Positions 9,180-17,734 of a stretch of 64,000 nt of DNA are shown here, piece after piece. Each line of letters starts with the position of its first letter. The first letter of the stretch is position 1. This DNA is from Catalinimonas alkaloidigena (GTDB lineage Bacteria > Bacteroidota > Bacteroidia > Cytophagales > Flexibacteraceae). The translations under genes were made by a program, and so were the position numbers. The notes beneath the pieces were generated by a model, which worked only from the letters and a program-made list of their open reading frames with translations, did no database searches and was not told the origin of the DNA. The stretch spans positions 1 to 64,000 of the forward strand of contig NZ_FNFO01000016.1 of assembly GCF_900100765.1 (NCBI RefSeq). The letters are read 5' to 3'.

Positions 9180-10817
9180 TTAGCTACGGACGGGCACTAC
9201 ATTTTTGTGCTTGGTGTGCTGAATGGCTGCGTGGACAAACCGGGCAAACAGCGGGTGCGGGTTGAGCACCGTACTCTTCAGTTCCGGGTGGTACTGTGCC
9301 CCCAGAAACCACGGATGGTCGGCCAGTTCGATGATCTCCACCAGTCCCGATTCCGGATTGATGCCCACCGGGAGCATCCCTGCCGCTTCGAACTGGTCCA
9401 GGTACTGGTTATTGAATTCATAGCGGTGGCGGTGCCGTTCGCTGATGAGTTTCTTGCCGTATACGTCGTAGGCTTTGCTGCCTTCTTTCAGTTCGCAGGG
9501 ATAAGTTCCCAGGCGCATAGTGCCGCCCATTTGGGTCACCTTCTTCTGATCTTCCATCAGGTCGATCACCGGGTGCGGCGTGTTAGGGTCCATCTCGCGG
9601 GAGGCCGCGTCTTTCAGTCCCAGCACGTTCTGTGCAAATTCTACCACCGCGCATTGCATCCCGAGGCAAATGCCGAAGAACGGCACTTTGTTTTCGCGGG
9701 CGTAGCGCACAGCGTTAATTTTTCCCTGGATGCCCCGCTCGCCGAAACCGGGAGCTACCAAAATGCCGTCCAGGTCTTCCAGCAGCGAAAGCGACTCCAG
9801 GTCTTGCAGTTTTTCCGACTGAATCCACCGGATGTTTACTTTGCACTCGTTCTGAGCGCCTGCGTGCACAAACGATTCTGCGATCGACTTGTAGGAATCG
9901 CGCAGTTCCGTGTACTTCCCGATCAGGCCGATGGTGACCTCTTCCGTGGGGTTTTTCAACCGACCCAGAAAATCTTTCCACGAATCGATATCGGGTTCCT
10001 GGCGCGACTCCAACCGCAGTTTCGACATCACGCGCTCGTCGAGCTTCTCTTTCCGCATCAGCAGCGGCACGTCGTAAATGGTCTCTGCGTCGATCGACTC
10101 GATCACCGAGTTGATGTGCACGTTGCAGAACAACGCCATCTTCTTGCGAATGTCGAGCGGCAGGGGATGCTCGGTCCGGCATACCAGAATGTCGGGTTGC
10201 ACACCGGCTTCCGACAGGCTGCGCACCGAGTGTTGTGTCGGCTTGGTTTTCAGTTCGCCGGCCGACCGGAGGTACGGCACCAGCGTCAGGTGAATCACAC
10301 AGGTGTCTTCCGGTTCCACATCCCAGCGGAACTGGCGTACTGCCTCGATGAACGGCAGCGACTCGATGTCGCCGACACATCCCCCGATTTCGGTGATGAT
10401 GATGTCATACTTCCCGGTTTCGCCCATCAGGCAGAAATTCCGCTTGATTTCGTCGGTGATGTGCGGGATGATCTGAACGGTTTTACCCAGAAAGTCACCG
10501 GCCCGCTCCCGGGAGATGACGTTGTGATAAATCCGTCCGGTCGTCACGTTGTTGTTCTGCGACGTGGGAATGTTCAAAAACCGTTCGTAATGACCCAGGT
10601 CCAGATCCGTTTCGGCCCCGTCGTCGGTGACGAAACACTCCCCGTGTTCGTACGGATTGAGCGTACCTGGATCGACGTTCAGGTAAGGATCGAACTTTTG
10701 GATGGTGACGGAAAAACCCCGGGCTTGCAAAAGTTTAGCCAGGGAGGCGGAGATAATACCTTTTCCTAAAGATGATGTGACCCCGCCGGTAACGAAGATA
10801 TACTTGGTAGACGCCAT
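9180..10817 (-). CDS. pyrG: CTP synthase
   Basis: PyrG makes CTP from UTP, ATP and glutamine in the cytoplasm. The 545-residue length and both domains are standard. The N-terminal synthetase domain (about 1-270) opens [17 protein letters not shown] with the P-loop. The C-terminal class I glutaminase domain has [11 protein letters not shown], the nucleophile Cys in FGICLGMQ, and the HRHRYEFN segment. The gene has its own upstream -7 box and is divergent from the sensor kinase. The pyrG-yidC order is common in this phylum as I recall it. Confidence 0.97.
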   Translation of the reverse strand: MASTKYIFVTGGVTSSLGKGIISASLAKLLQARGFSVTIQKFDPYLNVDPGTLNPYEHGECFVTDDGAETDLDLGHYERFLNIPTSQNNNVTTGRIYHNVISRERAGDFLGKTVQIIPHITDEIKRNFCLMGETGKYDIIITEIGGCVGDIESLPFIEAVRQFRWDVEPEDTCVIHLTLVPYLRSAGELKTKPTQHSVRSLSEAGVQPDILVCRTEHPLPLDIRKKMALFCNVHINSVIESIDAETIYDVPLLMRKEKLDERVMSKLRLESRQEPDIDSWKDFLGRLKNPTEEVTIGLIGKYTELRDSYKSIAESFVHAGAQNECKVNIRWIQSEKLQDLESLSLLEDLDGILVAPGFGERGIQGKINAVRYARENKVPFFGICLGMQCAVVEFAQNVLGLKDAASREMDPNTPHPVIDLMEDQKKVTQMGGTMRLGTYPCELKEGSKAYDVYGKKLISERHRHRYEFNNQYLDQFEAAGMLPVGINPESGLVEIIELADHPWFLGAQYHPELKSTVLNPHPLFARFVHAAIQHTKHKNVVPVRS

Positions 10818-10854
10818 GCGTGTGCTCCTCTGTATTTGGTGTACCTACGGGATA

Positions 10855-10862
10855 CAAAGGTA
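10855..10862 (-). promoter_or_regulatory. Candidate -7 box (TACCTTTG) for pyrG
   Basis: The minus strand reads TACCTTTG, matching TAnnTTTG, about 38 bases upstream of the pyrG ATG. The implied 5' leader is about 30 bases. No good -33 element was found at 17-21 bases spacing. Confidence 0.5.
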
Positions 10863-10934
10863 CGTTTTTCCGTCAGATTGCCCGCTCCCTTTGGAAAAAA
10901 GTCGTGAAAAAAGCACAGCTCTATCCGAAGCCCT

Positions 10935-10942
10935 TATCTTTG
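10935..10942 (+). promoter_or_regulatory. Candidate -7 box (TATCTTTG) for the sensor-kinase cassette
   Basis: TATCTTTG matches the Bacteroidota -7 consensus and lies in the divergent region facing the kinase genes. The implied leader is about 145 bases and contains a GC-rich near-palindrome around 11008-11030. No -33 match was found. Confidence 0.4.
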
Positions 10943-11094
10943 AATGTGTTGTTGTGCGAAACCTCCGGGTGGCCTCCCGTCGGGACGCCCAACGCCTGAA
11001 GGTGCAGCGAGTCGGCGGCCGACTTCGCGGGCACAACGACGAGATAAGAATGCCTCTCATTATTTTTTGCGTACGCTAGACTGATCCGGACGTC

Positions 11095-12918
11095 ATGAGC
11101 ATCGGTACATCTTCGGGAAAGTGGGGTAGACGGGTAGGAAGCGTGCTCGTCCTGGTGGCGGGCGTGGGCGCCTTGCTGACCATCGGCTTGGCGCTGGGTT
11201 GGTTCCGTACTACCGGCGCGTGGGTCGTCGGCGGGCTGGGCGTGGTGTTGGTGTGGAGCATCTGGCAGTGGCAGGGGGCGGTTTTACGACACCGGCGTGC
11301 CGAGCAAGCACTTCAGGCCCTGCAAGCGGAACCAGGCGCAGCCAACGCTGTACACTCCAACATCGCTGGTCAGGGTCCCGAGCTGCGGCTGGAAGAGAGC
11401 CGACAACTACTCCAGGCGATTCTGGATTTTTCGCCGACGATCATTTTTGTGAAAGATGTAGAAGGACGCTACCTGATGGTGAACCGGGGGTACAGCGAGT
11501 TCTACGGCCTGACTGAGGACGCCATCCGGGGGAAGAACGATACGGAACTGTATTCAGAGGCCGTGAGTCAGATGCTGCGCGCCCACGATCAGCACGTGCT
11601 GGAAACCGGCACCCGGCAAAGTTACCTGGAGCGTGTGCCGTTCCACGGTGAGGTGCGCGACTACATCAGCGTCAAATTTCCGTTGTACGATGCGCGAGGC
11701 CAGGCCATTGCCGTGTGCGGCATTGCTACCGACATTTCGGAACAGATCAAAAACGAACGCTTACTTCGGGAAAAGGAGCAGAAAATTCAGCTGGCGGCGG
11801 AAGGGGCCGGGCTTGCCCTGTGGGAGTGGGACCTGACAACCCATACGCTCCAGGCCGACAGCCGGCTGTTCGAGCTACTCCATCAGCCCACCGAAACTAC
11901 GACGTTAAACCGAACGGCCACACTGGCGCTGATCCATCCCGACGAGCGGGCGGGCCTACGGCAGGCGTTGACGGGTTATCTGGACCAACCTACGACTCCG
12001 GCTGCGCCTTTTCGCCTCGAACTGCGCTTGCTGACCGGGACGCGCGAGTGGAAGTGGGTTTTGGTGCAGGGCGTGCTCCGTACCCCCGAAACCGACGGAC
12101 AGCCGCGGCGGCTGATCGGCATTGTGCAGGATGTCGATGCACAAAAAAAATACGAGCAATCGCTCGAGCAGCAAAACCAGAAGATTCTGGATACCAACCG
12201 CGAACTGGAGTCCTTCAGCTATACTGTCTCGCACGACCTGCGTGCGCCTTTGCGGTCCATCGATGGGTTTGTCCGCATTCTGCGGCAGGAGTATACCGAC
12301 GTGTTCGATGCCGAAGGCCGTCGCATGCTGTCCGTGATCGAAGACAGTGTACAACACATGAACCGCCTGATCGAAGCGCTGCTGAACTACTCGCGGTTGG
12401 GGCGGTTGGAAATCAGGCGAACCACGTTGCCCACTGCGCCCATTTTTGAGGAAGTTTTTCAGGAAGTGAACGCGACCTACGGCGGAAGTGCGCAACTGCG
12501 GCTTCCCGACGCACTACCGGCCGTTTTTGCTGACCGCAACCTGTTGCGCATCGTCATCTGGAATCTGGTGTCGAATGCTTTAAAGTTTTCCGCAAAAAAG
12601 TCGCGCCCCCTTGTGGAAGTCGAGGCAACCAGCGACGAGCATTACCATACCTTTATTATAAAAGACAACGGCGTGGGGTTTGATATGAAAGATGTCGAGA
12701 AACTGTTTCAGGTGTTTCAGCGGCTGCACGTAGCGCATCAATTTGAGGGAACCGGCATCGGACTCGCTACCGTGGCCCGCATCGTCAAGCGTCATGGCGG
12801 GCAGGTGGCGGCGGTGGCGGTACCGGGACAAGGCGCCTCGTTTACCTTTACGTTACCCGTGCATCAGCCGGTGGCTTCAACCTGGGAGCCAGGGTCCGCG
12901 GTGGCGATGGATGTATGA
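11095..12918 (+). CDS. Membrane-anchored PAS-domain sensor histidine kinase
   Basis: A 607-residue sensor kinase. Two membrane helices (about 14-36 and 42-60) are followed by a short linker, a PAS domain at about 103-220 (ILDFSPTIIFVKDVEGRYLMVN), a second PAS_3-like domain at about 232-350 (HPDER and a DVDAQKKYE ending), a HisKA domain with phospho-acceptor His380 in VSHDLRAPLRS, and a HATPase domain with N box VSNALKFS, DNGVGF, and GTGIGLATV. The kinase core is of the phytochrome-like SHDLRxPL class. The helices have almost no periplasmic loop, so the signal is probably cytoplasmic or within the membrane. It heads a cassette with a second kinase and a lone receiver protein. Confidence 0.92.
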   Translation: MSIGTSSGKWGRRVGSVLVLVAGVGALLTIGLALGWFRTTGAWVVGGLGVVLVWSIWQWQGAVLRHRRAEQALQALQAEPGAANAVHSNIAGQGPELRLEESRQLLQAILDFSPTIIFVKDVEGRYLMVNRGYSEFYGLTEDAIRGKNDTELYSEAVSQMLRAHDQHVLETGTRQSYLERVPFHGEVRDYISVKFPLYDARGQAIAVCGIATDISEQIKNERLLREKEQKIQLAAEGAGLALWEWDLTTHTLQADSRLFELLHQPTETTTLNRTATLALIHPDERAGLRQALTGYLDQPTTPAAPFRLELRLLTGTREWKWVLVQGVLRTPETDGQPRRLIGIVQDVDAQKKYEQSLEQQNQKILDTNRELESFSYTVSHDLRAPLRSIDGFVRILRQEYTDVFDAEGRRMLSVIEDSVQHMNRLIEALLNYSRLGRLEIRRTTLPTAPIFEEVFQEVNATYGGSAQLRLPDALPAVFADRNLLRIVIWNLVSNALKFSAKKSRPLVEVEATSDEHYHTFIIKDNGVGFDMKDVEKLFQVFQRLHVAHQFEGTGIGLATVARIVKRHGGQVAAVAVPGQGASFTFTLPVHQPVASTWEPGSAVAMDV

Positions 12919-13038
12919 GTGCCTTACTACAGGAGCGCGAAGTAGACGCTTGGCGCAATAAGCACCACTACCGCCTAACCTGTGCCGCGGCCCCACGTTA
13001 CTAATCCAGACACCACCACCGCTTATCACAAATTCTCT

Positions 13039-14529
13039 ATGGACCCCTCGGATTTCACCGAACGCCCCATCCGCATCCTGATTCTGGAAGATTACCTTAG
13101 CGATGCTGAACTGCTGGAGCGTGAACTCCGGAAAGCCAAAATCGTATTCGAAGCGCAGATTGCGTCTACGCAAGAGCAGTTTATGGCCTACTTGCGCGAG
13201 CCCCCGGACCTGATCCTGGCCGACTATACGGTGCCGGGTTTCAACGGGCTGGAAGCGCTGGAAATCGTCCGGCAGCAGTACCCTTTTCTGCCGTTTGTCT
13301 TCACCACCGGGACGCTGGGCGAGGAACGGGCCGTAGAAACGCTGCAAAAAGGAGCGTCCGATTTTTTGTTGAAAGACAACATCCACCGCCTGCCGTTTGT
13401 CATCCGGCGCGTGCTGCGCGAGGCGGAAGAAAACCAGGCCCGCCGCCGCGCCCAGGAGGCGTTGCAGAAAAGTGAGGAGCGTTACCGACTGCTGGCGGAA
13501 AGTACCAAGGACCTGATCGGGTTACACGAAACAGAAACCTTTGCCTACACCTGGCTGAGCAGCTCCGTACAGGAATTGCTGGGCTTTGCGCCGGACGAAC
13601 TGCTGGGGCGTCCGTTTGCCGAACTGGTGCATCCGGACGATCGGCCCACCCTGGCCAAGTTGCAGGCACATCTGCGCCTCCACCAAACGCTGCCCTTCGA
13701 TCGGCTGGAAGTACGGATGAAACACCGGGACGGTAGTTTCCGGTGGATGGACAAGATCATCAAACTGCGCCGGAACGGCGGAGCCGTGCAACTGCAGTCG
13801 CATTCGCGCGACATCACCGCCTACAAACAGGTGCTCGAAAAGCTGATCCAGACCAATACCGAACTGGAGAACTTTGCCTACATCACGTCGCACGACCTGC
13901 GCGCACCGGTCGTGAACATGCAAAGTTTGATGCGCATGTGCGACCGGTCGGGTGCCAACCACGAGAAAAACCTGCGAATCATGGAAAAGCTGGACCATGC
14001 CGTCGAGCAAATGGCTCTGACGCTGGAAGACCTGACCGAGATTGTGGAGGTGCGGAAGGGGGGGAGCGTCTACAAGCGCCCGGTGGTGTTGTCCGAGCTG
14101 ATGCAATTTGTACTCGAAAGCATCGAAGAGCAGATTCGTCAGACGCAGGCGACTGTGCAGGCCGACTTCGACGCCGCCCCCGTCATCACGTCGAATTACA
14201 GCTTTTTGCGCAGTATTTTACAAAACTTGGTGACCAACGCCGTGCGCTACCGCCACCCGGACCGTGCGCCCCAAATCCGAATCGAAAGTACGCCGGCGTC
14301 CGGTGGCATCTACATTCGGGTCGCCGACAACGGACTAGGCATTGATCTGGCCCGATACAGCGACCGCCTTTTTCAGTTGCATCAGCGTTTTCACGAGGGC
14401 ACCGAAGGCCGGGGCATTGGGCTGTACCTGGTAAAAAAGCAATTGGAAGTGTTGGAAGGGCACATCGACGTGGAGAGCGAGGTCGACGTCGGTACTACGT
14501 TCCGGATTTTCCTGAAAAACTTTGCCTGA
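13039..14529 (+). CDS. Hybrid REC-PAS-histidine kinase, soluble
   Basis: The ATG at 13039 gives 496 residues; a GTG at 12982 in frame would add 19 low-complexity residues before the receiver domain. Order: receiver domain (about 10-130) with phospho-acceptor Asp62 in LADYTVPG and conserved Lys in FLLKDN; a PAS_3 domain (about 147-262) with HPDDR; HisKA with His285 in TSHDLRAPV; HATPase with NLVTNAVRY, DNGLGID and GRGIGLYLVKKQ. There is no membrane helix. The receiver sits upstream of the sensor, which suggests it takes phosphate from another kinase, perhaps the preceding one, to tune its own kinase core. It lies 120 bases after the first kinase gene. Confidence 0.9.
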   Translation: MDPSDFTERPIRILILEDYLSDAELLERELRKAKIVFEAQIASTQEQFMAYLREPPDLILADYTVPGFNGLEALEIVRQQYPFLPFVFTTGTLGEERAVETLQKGASDFLLKDNIHRLPFVIRRVLREAEENQARRRAQEALQKSEERYRLLAESTKDLIGLHETETFAYTWLSSSVQELLGFAPDELLGRPFAELVHPDDRPTLAKLQAHLRLHQTLPFDRLEVRMKHRDGSFRWMDKIIKLRRNGGAVQLQSHSRDITAYKQVLEKLIQTNTELENFAYITSHDLRAPVVNMQSLMRMCDRSGANHEKNLRIMEKLDHAVEQMALTLEDLTEIVEVRKGGSVYKRPVVLSELMQFVLESIEEQIRQTQATVQADFDAAPVITSNYSFLRSILQNLVTNAVRYRHPDRAPQIRIESTPASGGIYIRVADNGLGIDLARYSDRLFQLHQRFHEGTEGRGIGLYLVKKQLEVLEGHIDVESEVDVGTTFRIFLKNFA

Positions 14530-14602
14530 ACCTCGCCCGCGGCTTAACCGAAGCGGCGGGGGCGCGTACATTAACTCACGCTAACGCATCACAAAACAGT
14601 CT

Positions 14603-15013
14603 ATGGGGGCTTTGCAACGAATCATGATCGTGGACGACGACCACATCCATCACTTTGTATACGAAGAGATGATTGCCGATACCCAAGTGGCGCAAGAGGT
14701 TCTGACGTTCGCGCAGGCCAGCAAAGCCCTGGATTTTCTGGGCGATGCCTGCCACGATGCCGACCAATTGCCGGACCTGATTCTACTGGATCTGAACATG
14801 CCGCACATCAGCGGCTGGGATTTTCTGGAGGCTTATCAGAAGATACGTCCCGATTTTGCCAAAGATGTGGTGCTGATGATTCTCTCTTCCTCGGTGTATC
14901 AGAAAGACATTGATCGGGCTCATGCCTACGAAGACGTTGCCGATTTTGTGATGACGCCCCTGACGGAAGACAAACTGCGTACCATCCGCGATCAGTTTTT
15001 TGCGACGTCTTAA
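14603..15013 (+). CDS. Single-domain response regulator (CheY-like)
   Basis: A 136-residue stand-alone receiver of the Rcp1-like type often encoded with SHDLRxPL kinases. The acidic pocket is VDDD (11-13), the phospho-acceptor is Asp63 in LLDLNMP, and the Ser/Thr switch is in ILSSS. The Lys that is nearly invariant before Pro at the end of strand 5 is replaced by Thr (FVMTPL instead of KPL); the codon is acg. This could weaken phospho-signalling or lock a conformation. There is no output domain, so it probably acts by protein contact or as a phosphate relay. It lies 73 bases after the hybrid kinase gene. Confidence 0.88.
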   Translation: MGALQRIMIVDDDHIHHFVYEEMIADTQVAQEVLTFAQASKALDFLGDACHDADQLPDLILLDLNMPHISGWDFLEAYQKIRPDFAKDVVLMILSSSVYQKDIDRAHAYEDVADFVMTPLTEDKLRTIRDQFFATS

Positions 15014-15027
15014 TAACAAGAAGGCGA

Positions 15028-15936
15028 CTAAGATGCGATGAGCTGCTGCTGGTAGCTTTTGGGTGTGGTGCCGACGTATTTTTTGAACGTACGGATAAAA
15101 TACCCGGCGTTTTTAAAGCCGAGCTCGAACGCCACATCGGCCACGGTCTTTTGTGGATCGGCCAGTCGCTTCTTGGACAGGCGAATGCGCTCCCGGTTAA
15201 TGTACTCGATGGGCGCTACGCCAAACTCCTGCTTAAAGTGGCGTAGAAAACTGGCTTTGCTCATGCAAGCCTGGTCGGCCAGTGCCTGGAGGGTGATGGG
15301 GGTCGCGAGGTTTTGACGGATGTAATTGGCCGTAAATTCAATGCGGTGTCCGTGCGCCGACGGACGGCTGTATTCCAAAATGACCCCCTGGAGTGGCGTC
15401 TGCATGGTGCGGATCAAGAGTTCCGTGATGTTCGTGTCAATCAACAGCTTCTTACAGGAAACTTCTTCCTCCATCACCTGCAACAGCTTGGTCACCGACC
15501 GGAACACCTGCTCGCTTTTTACACGGCTGTACCGTGACCGCAACACCTGCCGGTCCGAAATCTCGTCCTGTCCGTCCGAGTAATACTCGTTGATCAACGA
15601 AAGGGTATCGGCCACGCGTTGCATCGGGAACTCGATCACCATACATTGCACCGGATTGGCGTACGAGGTGCGCGGAAACTGCAGGTGCTCCTGGGTGCCG
15701 GGCAGCAGCAGAAATGATTCGCCCGTGAGCAGATCGAGATTCTCGTCGCCCAGTTTCAGCATGGCGTCTCCCCGGATAATTGCAATAAAGGTAAGGTACT
15801 GACTCTGGAGAGGAACGTTCTGGTGGGGGTCAAAAAAGTTGTAAACCGTTAGAAATGTCTCTTTTACCTCGAAAAGAATGCTCTTTTTAAGTAAAAAATC
15901 GGGTTCTAAATTGTATTGTGGGATGAAAGAACTCAT
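15028..15936 (-). CDS. AraC-family transcriptional regulator
   Basis: A 302-residue regulator with an N-terminal cupin-like sensing half (about 30-130, including IIRGDAMLKLGDENLDLLTGESFLLLPG) and a C-terminal double helix-turn-helix (about 200-298). The first helix pair is ITLQALADQACMSKASFLRHFKQ and the second is KTVADVAFELGFKNAGYFIRTFKK. It would bind DNA in response to a small ligand. It converges with the response-regulator gene across only 14 bases, so its link to the kinase cassette is positional only. Target genes and ligand are unknown. Confidence 0.9.
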   Translation of the reverse strand: MSSFIPQYNLEPDFLLKKSILFEVKETFLTVYNFFDPHQNVPLQSQYLTFIAIIRGDAMLKLGDENLDLLTGESFLLLPGTQEHLQFPRTSYANPVQCMVIEFPMQRVADTLSLINEYYSDGQDEISDRQVLRSRYSRVKSEQVFRSVTKLLQVMEEEVSCKKLLIDTNITELLIRTMQTPLQGVILEYSRPSAHGHRIEFTANYIRQNLATPITLQALADQACMSKASFLRHFKQEFGVAPIEYINRERIRLSKKRLADPQKTVADVAFELGFKNAGYFIRTFKKYVGTTPKSYQQQLIAS

Positions 15937-16145
15937 TGAAAAGTCATTATGAGTATATTGTGATATACTTTGAGTCGATAATGTAATTTTCGTAGAGTAA
16001 AAGTATCCAATTTTGACAACACCACCAATTAGTACAGCTGTTCAGGCAACCATAGTACAATTCGTCACAGTTCCTCGGTACTGGATCTACTTGCAACCCA
16101 ATTCACACCAAAAGGGTGCCAAGTAAAAACCGAACACCAATATAC

Positions 16146-16179
16146 TTCCGGCCTTCACCAAGGCCGGAATTATTTTTTT
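16146..16179 (+). terminator. Intrinsic terminator oriented on the plus strand, no plus-strand gene upstream
   Basis: A perfect 10-bp stem (16146-16155 with 16160-16169, loop CACC) is followed by a ten-base T-rich tract ending at 16179. The direction of the T-tract points right, yet both flanking genes are on the minus strand. On the minus strand the hairpin follows the alaA stop with an A-rich lead and only a weak T stretch, so it may work both ways. Confidence 0.7.
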
Positions 16180-17413
16180 AAGCCCGCTGCAACTCTGTAA
16201 TCTGTGTCCCGCGATACGAAGCCAAAAAGCTCCCTAGTCGATCCAGGGCGGGTCCAAGCGTCTCGACTGGCGGCAGAAATACCACCCGGAAGTGATCCGG
16301 TTCCGGCCAGTTGAAGCCCGTGCCCTGCACCAACAAAATGCGCGTCTCCTGCAGAATGTCTAGAATAAACTGCTGGTCGTTTTCCACCCGGAACCGCTTC
16401 AGATCGATCTTGGGAAAAGCATAAAACGCGCCACGCGGCATTACGCACGAGATGCCTTCAATTTGGTTGAGTTTTTCGATGCAAAGGTCGCGCTGCTGAC
16501 GTAGCCGTCCCTGCGGAAGGGTCATCTGCCGAATGCTCGACGGGCTGTCCAGCGCAACCGTAATGGCGAACTGCGTGGGCACATTGCTGCACAAACGCAT
16601 GCTGGCCAACGTCGTCAGACCTTCCAGGTACGATTTGGCCTCGGCGCGGCGCCCGCTCACCACGGCCCAGCCCGCCCGGAACCCCGCCGCGCGCGAGTTC
16701 TTCGACAAACCGTTCATGGTAACGCAAAGCGTTTCTTTTACGTACGAGGCGATCGAATGGTGCACCGTATCGTCGTAGAGAATCTGGTCGTAGATTTCGT
16801 CCGAGTAGAGCACCAGCCGGTGGCGCTCGGCGATCTTGGCCATTTTTTGCAATAGCTCTTCCGAATACACCGCGCCGGTCGGGTTGTTGGGGTTGATCAC
16901 CACCAACGCTTTGGTGCGGTGCGAAATTTTGGATTCGAGGTCGGCCAGGTCGGGCATCCAGTCCGACGCCTCGTCGCAACGGTAATGCACCGCCCGTCCA
17001 CCGGCCAGATTTACCGCCGAGGTCCACAGCGGATAGTCCGGCGAAGGAATCAGCACTTCGTCGCCATCGTTCAACAGGGCCTGCATGGTGAACATGATCA
17101 GCTCACTCACCCCATTGCCCACGTAAATGTCTTCCATGCGCACGTCGGTAATGCCCTTCATGGCGCTGTAGCGGCGAATCGCTTCGCGTGCCGCCGGCAG
17201 TCCGCGGGTATCGATGTAGCCTTGCGCGTGTACCAGATTCTGTACAATCTCATTGACCAGTTCCGTCGGCGTAGTGAAGCCGAACGGCGCGGGGTTGCCA
17301 ATGTTCAAACGCGTAATGTTATGACCGGCCTCTTCCAGTTCGCGAGCTTTCTCGAAAATGGGGCCTCTGATTTCGTAGTTGACTTGGTTGAGCTTACTGC
17401 TTTTGCGGATCAT
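16178..17413 (-). CDS. alaA: Alanine/glutamate-pyruvate aminotransferase, AlaA type
   Basis: A 411-residue fold-type I PLP aminotransferase. It is very close in pattern to E. coli AlaA (YfbQ): SSKL near the start, YEIRGPIFEKARELEEAGHNI, LNIGNPAPFGF, EDIYVGNGVSEL, PDYPLWTSAVNL, NPNNPTGAVYS, SDEIYDQILYDD, and the PLP lysine Lys238 in GLSKNSRAAGFRAGW. AlaA makes alanine from pyruvate using glutamate. It is transcribed alone, with a TATCTTTG -7 box and a leader of about 160 bases. Assignment to the AlaA branch is strong; the exact amino-donor preference is inferred. Confidence 0.92.
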   Translation of the reverse strand: MIRKSSKLNQVNYEIRGPIFEKARELEEAGHNITRLNIGNPAPFGFTTPTELVNEIVQNLVHAQGYIDTRGLPAAREAIRRYSAMKGITDVRMEDIYVGNGVSELIMFTMQALLNDGDEVLIPSPDYPLWTSAVNLAGGRAVHYRCDEASDWMPDLADLESKISHRTKALVVINPNNPTGAVYSEELLQKMAKIAERHRLVLYSDEIYDQILYDDTVHHSIASYVKETLCVTMNGLSKNSRAAGFRAGWAVVSGRRAEAKSYLEGLTTLASMRLCSNVPTQFAITVALDSPSSIRQMTLPQGRLRQQRDLCIEKLNQIEGISCVMPRGAFYAFPKIDLKRFRVENDQQFILDILQETRILLVQGTGFNWPEPDHFRVVFLPPVETLGPALDRLGSFLASYRGTQITELQRA

Positions 17414-17734
17414 ACGTTGACTTACGTAAAAAACGACCGAAGGGGGTAAAGTACTGAATAAGAATTAGTTTCAGGAACGACTGCTCCCCCGCGGGTCATA
17501 GGTTTGTGATGGAAGACTGTTGTTAAGGCCGGGATTTGCTTGATCCCAAAACGAAAGGTAGGAACTTTATTGTGCTGTTTGCAAAGATAGATGCACTATT
17601 TTAAAAGAATGTAAAGAACAGAGGCCCTCCACCGAAAAATTGTAACCGACCACCTTAATTCGATGGAGAAAATAGGAATCGTACGGATGTAAGTTCTACG
17701 GGCAGGATCGCCTGGTTCGCGCATGACGGCGGGC
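17414..17734. other. 321-base gap upstream of alaA and downstream of dinB
   Basis: The stretch is AT-richer than its neighbours around 17560-17680 and holds the candidate alaA -7 box. I see no coding frame, tRNA or strong hairpin here. Confidence 0.6.
17582..17589 (-). promoter_or_regulatory. Candidate -7 box (TATCTTTG) for alaA
   Basis: On the minus strand TATCTTTG matches the Bacteroidota -7 consensus exactly. It lies in an AT-rich stretch about 170 bases before the alaA ATG. The -33 region has only a loose TTTA match. Confidence 0.5.

Noticed and set aside
9078-10769. 563-codon plus-strand open frame opposite pyrG
   Set aside because: It is the antisense shadow of an unmistakable CTP synthase gene, and its translation is Val/His/Arg-rich with no family pattern.
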